DNA of 7,003 bases, from contig JAZDHD010000205.1 of assembly GCA_043806215.1 (NCBI GenBank), forward strand, positions 1 through 7,003, in the 5' to 3' direction. The notes beneath the pieces were generated by a model. That model saw only the letters and a list, made by a program, of their open reading frames with translations, made no database searches and was not told where the DNA came from. The translations under genes were made by a program, and so were the position numbers. The stretch is from JAVHLK01 sp043806215. GTDB taxonomy: Bacteria; Desulfobacterota; Desulfomonilia; Desulfomonilales; Desulfomonilaceae. This document shows positions 1-4,533 of the stretch, one piece after another (within the stretch, counting starts at the first letter, position 1; each line of letters opens with the position of its first letter).

Positions 1-963
1 GTTGAATATTCCGGCATGGGTGGGGAGTTGGTGGCGGACGGCCCGGATCGGCGAAGCAACGATGCTCCCCAAAACCAGGGCAATCACCGTCTGTTTCACC
101 GTGAGTGCTCCGGCTTCCACGAGCGCTCCCGCGGCCGCCATCCCGGAACTGAACTCGGCTGCCAGAGCGAAGACAACCACGCCTCCGGCTTCCACGGGAA
201 ACACCCCGTTGGCAATCAACCCCGACGTACCCTTCCGGAGCCACACGAATAGGCCCCATTCGTTCAAGAGAAACACGAGTATGTAGATGGGGGCCGTGTA
301 CAGGACCAGCCGGGCGAAACGGCTTCGGAATGTTTTCCAAATCCCCGACAAAAGGTGAGAGCGCTCTTGGACCGGCTGCAAGCCGGCGGACGTGCCGGCA
401 GGAGGGGAGGGAGGGAGAGCGAAACGGCAGTATACGAGCACGCAAGCGCTCCTGATTAAGGCGGCGACAAACCCGACGCAGATGTAATCGATACCCGCGC
501 GGCCGACCAGGGATGCCGTCACGAAGAACGTTGTGGGCAAGTGTACCAGGTACAAAGGAAGACCTGTATTGAGCAGATAGGTGAGGACGAGTTCCTTGCG
601 GCTCAGTTTCTTCCCGGTATACGAACCCATGAGCAGGGTGTTGGCGACAATACCGGAAACAAAGCTTGAAACAAATGCGGCGCCGCTCTCGGTTTTGAGG
701 CGGGCCCATCGGGTGAGAGGTCCGACCCATCGTCCGATCTTGGATGACCATCCAGTAGATTCGAGGATTTGCCCGACGAGCAGTCCGATCCCGAGGAAGA
801 GCAGGAGACGGAGCAGCGGCCAACAGATCCTAGTGTAGATTCGGCCCGCGGTAAGCTCTTGGCTTACGGGATGGAAGAGATCCATCAGGAGCCCCGCAGC
901 AGCAAGGATGAGGAGCAGGGTGGGAACGATCCGGAATATTCTCTTGTCTTTGCTTCGCCTCAT
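1..963 (-). CDS. Nucleoside recognition (Gate) domain membrane protein, C-terminus cut by window edge
   Basis: An open frame runs from ATG at 963 to the window edge: 321 codons without a stop, so the C-terminus is missing. The protein has a basic N-terminus, a first membrane segment near residues 11-28 and further hydrophobic segments near 47-66, 95-113, 125-150, 157-178, 217-238, 255-283 and 290-305. A proline-rich linker lies near 183-199. Two halves, about 45-178 and 215-321, resemble the duplicated Gate/nucleoside-recognition fold. The stretches NTGLPLYLVHLP (132-143) and SPIRAVRHQLP (304-314) look like signatures of bacterial proteins annotated 'nucleoside recognition domain protein'; this is family recall. 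The family resembles nucleoside transporters and spore-maturation proteins, but its substrate is unknown. In-frame ATGs also exist at 1029 and 1068. None of the three has a clear ribosome-binding site; 963 is chosen because it places a short basic stretch directly before the first membrane segment. Confidence 0.8.
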   Translation of the reverse strand, partial: MRRSKDKRIFRIVPTLLLILAAAGLLMDLFHPVSQELTAGRIYTRICWPLLRLLLFLGIGLLVGQILESTGWSSKIGRWVGPLTRWARLKTESGAAFVSSFVSGIVANTLLMGSYTGKKLSRKELVLTYLLNTGLPLYLVHLPTTFFVTASLVGRAGIDYICVGFVAALIRSACVLVYCRFALPPSPPAGTSAGLQPVQERSHLLSGIWKTFRSRFARLVLYTAPIYILVFLLNEWGLFVWLRKGTSGLIANGVFPVEAGGVVVFALAAEFSSGMAAAGALVEAGALTVKQTVIALVLGSIVASPIRAVRHQLPTHAGIFN

Positions 964-1067
964 GTCACGCAGTTTCGTTTTGATACTCGGTCTTGGAGGC
1001 CAGTTTAGCCGAAGCACCGCGAAAACCATAGATCGAAATGTGCCGTTTATCCATCTTCGGACGTGCA

Positions 1068-1076
1068 TGGTATACT
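1068..1076 (+). promoter_or_regulatory. Extended -10 promoter for rimI
   Basis: TGGTATACT matches an extended -10 element (TGn followed by a hexamer one base from TATAAT). It lies 72 bases before the rimI start. The -35 region is weak: TTATCC at 1047-1052 matches three of six positions, with an 18-base spacer, which is tolerable for an extended -10. The core GTATAC is palindromic, so on the other strand TATACC could serve the divergent membrane-protein gene. The candidate -35 there, TTGTCA, is only 14 bases away, so the reverse promoter is doubtful. Confidence 0.45.
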
Positions 1077-1147
1077 GGCCCACACTGATGACAAGGGTCG
1101 GGCATCCCCGGCACCGCTAAGCCCGTTCTTGTGCACGGCAGGATGGA

Positions 1148-1675
1148 ATGAATTTTGTGACCTCGGACAGACCGCTCACGTCGCGACGAATGGAACGCAC
1201 GGATTTGGACGAGATTCTCGAGATCGAGACGGTCTCGTTTCCCGCTCCCTGGACCCGGGATATGTTCCTCGAAGAGATGTCCAACCGGAGCGCACGATTG
1301 ATCGTGTTTACCGAAGACAGGCTCATAGTGGGCTACATGTGCTTCTGGGTAGTGCTGGACGAAGGCCACCTGATGAATATTGCGGTCCGTCCGGACCGGA
1401 GGGGCGGAGGGTACGGCACGTACATGATGGAGCGGTTGCGAGAACTCTGCTTGAAGGCCGGTCTGAATAAAATTATTCTGGATGTTGGGAGAAGGAATCT
1501 GCCGGCGCGAAGACTGTATAAGAAGTGCGGCTATAGCTCGATAGGTTTTCGAAAGAGGTATTACACGAGCATTAACGACGATGCCGTTGTAATGGAGAAA
1601 TGGCTTGGAGGGCCGGAATCGGAGGAACCCTGCGGGGAACCCAATGACAAGGAATCCGGTTCGCATTCCCGGTAG
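1148..1675 (+). CDS. rimI: Ribosomal-protein-alanine N-acetyltransferase RimI (GNAT family)
   Basis: A 175-residue GNAT acetyltransferase, probably RimI, which transfers acetyl from acetyl-CoA to the N-terminal alanine of ribosomal protein S18 in the cytoplasm. Features seen: FPAPW at 31-35, matching the RimI FPxPW motif on the substrate side; VVLDEGHLMNIAV at 68-80, close to the E. coli RimI strand VVLDEATLFNIAV; the acetyl-CoA pyrophosphate loop RRGGGYG at 84-90; and LYKKCGY at 123-129 with the conserved Tyr124. YYTSINDDAVVM (138-149) matches the end of the RimI core. The usual LEVRxSN catalytic strand reads LDVGRRN (111-117), so the expected Glu is Asp112 and the Arg is Gly. About 22 charged residues extend past the usual end (E. 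coli RimI has 148). The start is supported by AGGA at 1140-1143; ATG at 1190 is an in-frame alternative. The gene diverges from the membrane-protein gene and ends directly before a hairpin. Confidence 0.88.
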   Translation: MNFVTSDRPLTSRRMERTDLDEILEIETVSFPAPWTRDMFLEEMSNRSARLIVFTEDRLIVGYMCFWVVLDEGHLMNIAVRPDRRGGGYGTYMMERLRELCLKAGLNKIILDVGRRNLPARRLYKKCGYSSIGFRKRYYTSINDDAVVMEKWLGGPESEEPCGEPNDKESGSHSR

Positions 1676-1730
1676 GACCCCGCGTCCCCGCGGGGTCAAA
1701 ATCTTCAGTAGGACCGGCATCCTGCCGGCC
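1672..1730. repeat. Two successive hairpins, each opening with GTAGGACC
   Basis: GTAGGACC occurs at 1672-1679 and again at 1708-1715, 36 bases apart, and each copy opens a hairpin. The first is the 9-bp stem at 1676-1697. The second pairs GACCGGCA (1712-1719) with TGCCGGCC (1723-1730) around loop TCC, with one A-C mismatch. The 12-mer TGCCGGCCGTTC that ends the second hairpin recurs at 1876-1887. The pattern resembles a short intergenic palindromic repeat; no family is recognised. Confidence 0.4.
1676..1705 (+). terminator. Hairpin directly after rimI, possible terminator
   Basis: GACCCCGCG (1676-1684) and CGCGGGGTC (1689-1697) form a perfect 9-bp GC-rich stem with a 4-base loop, starting at the base after the rimI stop codon (1673-1675). 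The following bases, AAAATCTT, are not a real T-run, so this is at best a weak intrinsic terminator or an mRNA 3' end stabiliser. Confidence 0.5.
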
Positions 1731-1932
1731 GTTCATTGTTGCGTTGATGCCCCGGGCCCCTGCAATGGAGCCCGGTATGAAGGTGCCGGAAATCGGCACC
1801 GGGTAGGGATGCGGTTCTCGCCGAGATCACCGGTCGCGGATGAATGAACTCTCGCCAAAACTACATCAGTGGGGATGCCGGCCGTTCCTATGGAACAGAG
1901 GGTGAATTATCGTTGAAATCAAAATAATTGAA

Positions 1933-1975
1933 GCTATGACACTGAGGCGGTTCATGTTGTTCTGGCTATGATACT
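1933..1975. repeat. Short direct repeat GCTATGAyACT, 32-bp spacing
   Basis: GCTATGACACT at 1933-1943 and GCTATGATACT at 1965-1975 match at 10 of 11 bases and start 32 bases apart, about three helical turns. This could be a pair of regulator sites upstream of the 2014-2042 promoter, or chance in AT-rich sequence. Confidence 0.35.
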
Positions 1976-1979
1976 AAAA

Positions 1980-2017
1980 ACAAGCTAGTTTTATTGTCTC
2001 TATAACAAATAGCTTGT
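1980..2017. repeat. Inverted repeat ACAAGCTA / TAGCTTGT upstream of promoter
   Basis: ACAAGCTA (1980-1987) and TAGCTTGT (2010-2017) are perfect 8-base inverted repeats separated by 22 AT-rich bases. A-runs before the left arm face TTT (2020-2022) after the right arm across a two-base bulge, which extends the symmetry. The right arm overlaps the proposed -35 element, so an operator is plausible. A scar or end of a small mobile element is the alternative. Confidence 0.45.
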
Positions 2018-2042
2018 AGTTTCAAATTATAGTGTGTATAAG
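2014..2042 (+). promoter_or_regulatory. Sigma-70-like promoter for the lipoprotein gene
   Basis: TTGTAG (2014-2019) and TATAAG (2037-2042) are separated by exactly 17 bases. The -10 matches the consensus at five of six positions, and the -35 retains the TTG core. Transcription would start near 2049-2050, leaving a leader of about 48 bases before the ATG at 2098. Confidence 0.5.
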
Positions 2043-2050
2043 CTCGACTC

Positions 2051-2070
2051 GATCCAGGTTGCGTTGGATC
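2051..2070 (+). other. Leader hairpin upstream of the lipoprotein start
   Basis: GATCCA (2051-2056) and TGGATC (2065-2070) are perfect inverted repeats with an 8-base loop. They lie at the very 5' end of the predicted transcript, 15 bases before the ribosome-binding site. This could stabilise the mRNA 5' end; no regulatory role can be shown. Confidence 0.3.
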
Positions 2071-2097
2071 AAGCCTCTGGGAATCGGAGTATTTTCC

Positions 2098-2364
2098 ATG
2101 AAACGCTGTACGGTGCTCGTCCTTGCAGTGGCTCTGTTCCTCGCACTCACCGCCTCATGTACCTCAATGAGATCCCTGACGGCCGTGAAGGCCAATTACG
2201 ATATGGATCAAGAGGAGGATGGTTGGGCTTCCCGGTATATCCCCGGGGTAAAGGCGCTCTCCAAGCTCATTCCCCCTCCCACGGATGCGAGAAAGAAATG
2301 GGATGATCATTACAGGAGGTGGAATCATCCCCGCGATTCAAGTGAGATTTCCCCCGAGTTTTGA
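2098..2364 (+). CDS. Small predicted lipoprotein, function unknown
   Basis: An 88-residue protein with a type II signal peptide: MKR, a hydrophobic stretch at 5-18, and a lipobox ending TASC with the lipid-accepting Cys21. The mature chain is about 68 residues, hydrophilic and charged, with YIPGVKALSKLIPPPTDARKK (residues 48 on) followed by WDDHYRRW. It would sit attached to the inner or outer membrane facing the periplasm; mature Thr and Ser after Cys do not match the Asp+2 inner-membrane retention signal. The start at 2098 is chosen because GGAG lies 8 bases upstream and the signal peptide begins there; a GTG start at 2032 would bury the signal and overlap the promoter. I do not recognise a family. 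It stands alone behind its own promoter. Confidence 0.75.
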   Translation: MKRCTVLVLAVALFLALTASCTSMRSLTAVKANYDMDQEEDGWASRYIPGVKALSKLIPPPTDARKKWDDHYRRWNHPRDSSEISPEF

Positions 2365-2449
2365 CAAAGCCGGTTGGGTCGGGCATTCAGACCCTCTCAT
2401 GGGCCGAAGACCGTGAGAAAGACCATGACATCATATCAAGAACTCAGGT

Positions 2450-2686
2450 ATGGGATCTTTTGAGATTATTGGCGAGATTTCGGAAATCGAAATCATTGCC
2501 GTAGGGGCTTCCATTCATGAGATTGGACGCTTGCGGAAGCGGTACGGTGACGGCCGTTGGCGAAAACTCAAAGGAATTGCTATTATTCGTCTTGTTGACG
2601 GAAGAATGCGTCGAGCCGAAATCCACTGGTATGAAGCTCATGGCATAGGCAAGAAGGAATTCAAACGCAAACGCTATTTGGACTGA
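2450..2686 (+). CDS. Small conserved hypothetical basic protein
   Basis: A 78-residue protein with an acidic/hydrophobic first third (FEIIGEISEIEIIAVG, 4-19) and a very basic remainder containing RLRKRYGDGRWRKLKG (27-42) and AEIHWYEAHGIGKKEFKRKR (56-75). There is no signal peptide or membrane segment. The motif pattern, GRWRKLKG followed by RxAEIHWYEAHGIGKKEFK, is one I associate with small uncharacterised proteins in several bacterial phyla; this is recall, not a search. The positive charge suggests nucleic-acid binding, which is inference. The start codon is the only in-frame ATG after an upstream stop at 2426. Its ribosome-binding site is poor (AGG two bases away), so translation may be coupled to a 12-codon frame at 2425-2463 that overlaps it. 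The next gene starts 5 bases downstream, so the two probably form an operon. Base composition is lower in GC than rimI or the ABC genes. Confidence 0.72.
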   Translation: MGSFEIIGEISEIEIIAVGASIHEIGRLRKRYGDGRWRKLKGIAIIRLVDGRMRRAEIHWYEAHGIGKKEFKRKRYLD

Positions 2687-2691
2687 AGATC

Positions 2692-2919
2692 ATGAAAACA
2701 CGTTTTGCCGTATGCGTTGACAATTCTGAGTATCCGGCTTCTCTGGAGGTCCACAAGATCTATCGCGTGGTGCCCGATCGCGATGCGGAGCAGGACGGAG
2801 ACTTGCGCATTATTGACGAGAGCGGGGAAGACTACCTGTATCCGGAAAAGTATTTCCTTGCAATAGACTTGCCGCTGGAAATCGGGCGCGCCCTGACGCA
2901 GTCTTTTGATAGGCATTAA
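2692..2919 (+). CDS. Small conserved hypothetical protein, partner of upstream gene
   Basis: A 75-residue, acidic, soluble-looking protein. The core reads FAVCVDNSEYPASLEVHKIYRV (5-26), DGDLRIIDESGEDYLYP (36-52), then KYFLAIDLP. Mostly beta-strand is expected, which suggests a small barrel or SH3-like fold; this is inference. The pattern VDN-EYPASLE-KIYRV-DESGEDYLYP is familiar from small uncharacterised bacterial proteins, from memory. The gene starts 5 bases after the preceding stop with only a weak ribosome-binding site, so translational coupling is likely. The acidic protein beside a strongly basic partner (2450-2686) suggests they may bind each other, perhaps as a toxin-antitoxin-like pair, but nothing in the sequence proves it. 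Confidence 0.72.
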   Translation: MKTRFAVCVDNSEYPASLEVHKIYRVVPDRDAEQDGDLRIIDESGEDYLYPEKYFLAIDLPLEIGRALTQSFDRH

Positions 2920-3008
2920 GACTATCTCGCAGCTGCCTTTCTACTGCAGCCGGACCAGCGTATAGGGAAAGCGACGCCGGGCTCAATGCCCCGTGATGGG
3001 AGCCGAAA

Positions 3009-3194
3009 ATGACAACAGCAAAAGAAAGAATAGTTGAAATCATTCAACAGCAACCTGAAGACAGCTCCTATGATGAGATTCTTCGGGAATTGGCATTCGC
3101 TCGAATGATCGACCGCGGTCTCGATGACTCGCGTTCAGGCCGGACCATTTCCAATGAAGAAATGAAACGGCGAATACGTACATGGCAAAGATAA
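3009..3194 (+). CDS. Antitoxin-like small protein of a ParE/RelE-type module
   Basis: A 61-residue, mostly helical, charged protein. The tail GRTISNEEMKRRIRTWQR (44-61) and the N-terminal pattern KERIVEIIQQQPEDSSYDEILRELAF (5-30) resemble small antitoxins encoded before ParE/RelE toxins, whose C-terminal segment typically wraps the toxin. It has a good ribosome-binding site (GGGAG at 2998-3002, 6 bases before ATG). Its stop codon lies inside the next reading frame, which begins at 3182 and resembles the first residues of a ParE/RelE toxin; that overlap is the normal antitoxin-toxin arrangement. The toxin is truncated, so this antitoxin is probably an orphan. Base composition is visibly AT-richer than the flanking core genes, which fits horizontal acquisition. 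No DNA-binding domain can be assigned with certainty. Confidence 0.75.
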   Translation: MTTAKERIVEIIQQQPEDSSYDEILRELAFARMIDRGLDDSRSGRTISNEEMKRRIRTWQR

Positions 3195-3259
3195 ACTGGA
3201 CAAATGAGGCAGAGACATGGCTCAGGGATATCCACCGTCACATCGCACCGACCGTTTGA
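3182..3259 (+). pseudogene. Truncated ParE/RelE-family toxin, 25 codons left
   Basis: An ATG 13 bases inside the end of the antitoxin gene opens a frame reading MAKINWTNEAETWLRDIHRH then IAPTV and a TGA at 3257-3259. The pattern 'I-W-T-EAE-WL-DI---IA' is the usual first helix of ParE/RelE ribonuclease or gyrase toxins, which normally run about 90-100 residues. The central strands and catalytic or target-contacting residues are all absent. Only 16 bases remain before the end of menA on the opposite strand, so the rest cannot lie downstream; it was deleted rather than frameshifted. The gene is judged non-functional. Confidence 0.72.
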
Positions 3260-3275
3260 CACCACCGAACTGTAA

Positions 3276-4169
3276 TCATCTCGCCAACGCCACGGTCAGG
3301 ATCATGACCATTCCAACCCCCAGGTAGAACATCCTCACAATGCCGCCCCGGTCATGGAGGTCTTTCCAGTCCTTTGTGGAGGCTATCATCCGGTCAATCC
3401 GTACTGCGAGGACCACCGCCCCGAACGAGAGCAGCGCCACTGGATGGATCCTTCCGAACAGGACCAGGGCGAGGATCGAGAGCAGCGTTGCGGCAACAAA
3501 GAACCGTATCCCCCAGATTGCGGCGGGTTGCCCCAACCGGACCGCCACGGTGCGTTTGCCCACCGCCCGGTCCTCCTCGATGTCCGGAAGTGACTGGTAG
3601 TAGAGGATCATGGCCACCATGAGCCCGATGGGCACGGAAAGCCACAGGGCACGGGGCAGAAACACGCCGGCTACGGCCGAAGCGGTGCCGACCACCATGA
3701 TCGGTCCCATGTTGATTCCGACGAAGACTTCCCCGAGCCCCCGATATCCGTAGCGTACCGGCGGCGCAGTGTAGAAGAGGCTGGAAAGGAACGAGAAGAG
3801 TATGACCGGAATGAGCCACAGCAGGCCGGAATCTTGGACAACCCATACACCGCACGCGAGTGCAAAGCCGTAGAGGATTGCCATGGCATTTCGGAGCTGC
3901 CCGAGAGTGATCTTGCCTTCCTGGATCACGCGGCTGCCGCCGATGGATTCACCCGAGTCGGCTCCCGAGAGGTAGTCGAAGTAATCGTTGGCAAGATTGG
4001 TGCACATGTGCACCAGGAAACACGCAAGCAACACGGCAAGCCACCGGAGCAGGTTCCAGCTTCCGTCCTTGTAGGCGACGACTCCTCCCAAGCCCAGGGG
4101 AATCAAGGTGGCAACAAAAAACGGCACCCGGCTCGCCTGGACCCACGCTTGCACCGTCTCCTTGTTCAT
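3276..4169 (-). CDS. menA: MenA-like UbiA-family prenyltransferase (1,4-dihydroxy-2-naphthoate polyprenyltransferase)
   Basis: A 297-residue inner-membrane enzyme expected to attach a polyprenyl chain to 1,4-dihydroxy-2-naphthoate, giving demethylmenaquinone for anaerobic respiration. About eight to nine hydrophobic segments are visible. The first Asp-rich prenyl-diphosphate/Mg site is NLANDYFDYLSGAD (58-71), followed by GESIGGSRVIQEGKIT (73-88), the MenA-type variant rather than UbiA. The second is LPDIEEDRAVGKRT (194-207) with Asp196 and Asp200. Length is normal for MenA. Start choice: in-frame GTG 4205, ATG 4181 and ATG 4169 exist. The codons before 4181 lie in a repeat copy (4182-4235), which argues against GTG 4205. 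ATG 4169 has GGA 7 bases upstream and gives the usual short N-terminus, so it is preferred. No menaquinone genes are beside it. Other UbiA-type prenyltransferase activity is possible but less likely. Confidence 0.85.
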   Translation of the reverse strand: MNKETVQAWVQASRVPFFVATLIPLGLGGVVAYKDGSWNLLRWLAVLLACFLVHMCTNLANDYFDYLSGADSGESIGGSRVIQEGKITLGQLRNAMAILYGFALACGVWVVQDSGLLWLIPVILFSFLSSLFYTAPPVRYGYRGLGEVFVGINMGPIMVVGTASAVAGVFLPRALWLSVPIGLMVAMILYYQSLPDIEEDRAVGKRTVAVRLGQPAAIWGIRFFVAATLLSILALVLFGRIHPVALLSFGAVVLAVRIDRMIASTKDWKDLHDRGGIVRMFYLGVGMVMILTVALAR

Positions 4170-4181
4170 GCGAACATCCAT

Positions 4182-4235
4182 GGCTCTAGGCTTTCGGCAA
4201 GGCACCAGGAATCATGAAAGCCCTGGGCATTGACG
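4182..4235. repeat. Imperfect direct repeat, copy 1, abutting menA start
   Basis: These 54 bases match 4374-4427 at 44 positions without gaps, 192 bases apart, sharing the exact 13-mer GGCTTTCGGCAAG and the end TTGACG. The copy begins immediately beside the menA ATG at 4181. The similarity between copies without coding function suggests a dispersed or duplicated intergenic element. Confidence 0.7.
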
Positions 4236-4239
4236 AATG

Positions 4240-4260
4240 CTCCGGGGCTTCGCCTCGGAG
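4240..4260. repeat. Hairpin CTCCGGGGC-TTC-GCCTCGGAG
   Basis: CTCCGGGGC (4240-4248) pairs with GCCTCGGAG (4252-4260) over nine base pairs, one of them G-T, around loop TTC. It lies four bases beyond direct-repeat copy 1, between the two copies. No T-run follows on either strand, so it is not a standard terminator. Confidence 0.5.
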
Positions 4261-4292
4261 ATGGGGTACCAAGAGCGCCCGATGCGCAACCC

Positions 4293-4327
4293 TTGGGGGG
4301 GAGACCATCTCCCCCCCAACCCCCCCC
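4293..4327. repeat. Perfect G7/C7 palindrome followed by a C8 tract
   Basis: TTGGGGGGGAGA (4293-4304) and TCTCCCCCCCAA (4308-4319) form a perfect 12-bp stem with loop CCA. A run of eight C follows at 4320-4327. On the minus strand, the sense strand for menA, this gives G8-TT-G7, enough for a possible G-quadruplex that would compete with the hairpin. It lies about 125-160 bases upstream of the menA start. Long homopolymer G/C tracts are prone to slippage. Confidence 0.65.
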
Positions 4328-4373
4328 ATCGAGTATCCAACCGGGATTGCATGTCGGACGTCTTTCATGTGCC

Positions 4374-4427
4374 GGCTCTGGGCTTTCGGCAAGCCACAAC
4401 GAATGATGAGAGTCCTCGGTGTTGACG
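4374..4427. repeat. Imperfect direct repeat, copy 2
   Basis: Second copy of the 54-bp repeat described at 4182-4235, same orientation, about 81 percent identical. The 138 bases between the copies hold the two hairpins. Beyond 4427 the similarity to the sequence after copy 1 fades, so this is a flanking pair rather than a continuous tandem array. Confidence 0.7.
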
Positions 4428-4533
4428 GGCACTACGGTCGACACCAAGAAAAGTGGATGCCGTGACAACGATTTGAGCCCGGCCGGCGGATGGATCTCGG
4501 ACGGACCGTCTGGATGGGGGAAGCTTTTCCTAC
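4428..4533. other. Non-coding remainder between repeat copy 2 and the permease gene
   Basis: No gene, promoter or clear terminator is seen. It holds a short near-palindrome, GACGGACCGTC at about 4500-4510, and a GC-rich CCCGGCCGGCGG stretch near 4479-4490. Neither has a T-run on the minus strand, so how transcription of the ABC operon ends, or whether it continues into menA, cannot be told. Confidence 0.4.

Larger units (their letters stand above)
1676..2097. other. Gene-free interval between rimI and the lipoprotein gene
   Basis: No credible gene is seen in 422 bp. Up to about 1890 it is GC-rich with hairpins: 1676-1697, 1712-1730, a perfect 7-bp stem GGTGCCG/CGGCACC at 1782-1800 with loop GAAAT, and GTTCC/GGAAC at 1884-1896. 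From about 1897 to 2040 it turns clearly AT-rich, with the direct repeat, inverted repeat and promoter listed separately. It does not fold into a tRNA or any riboswitch recognised by eye. Confidence 0.6.

Noticed and set aside
965..1720. 251-codon minus-strand frame opposite rimI
   Set aside because: It is antisense to a clear GNAT protein and its translation shows no domain, signal or membrane pattern; typical GC-rich shadow frame.
1741..1850. tRNA or riboswitch in the hairpin-rich stretch
   Set aside because: No cloverleaf, T-loop sequence or CCA-compatible acceptor stem is present, and no known riboswitch core is recognised.
2376..2394. Possible terminator after the lipoprotein gene (GGGTC/GACCC)
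   Set aside because: Only a 5-bp stem with a 9-base loop and no T-run afterwards.
2932..2950. Short inverted repeat GCTGC/GCAGC between the small genes
   Set aside because: Five base pairs with a 9-base loop and no following T-run; expected by chance.
4182..4427. CRISPR array
   Set aside because: Only two repeats, 81 percent identical, with a 138-bp spacer; no array periodicity and no cas gene.
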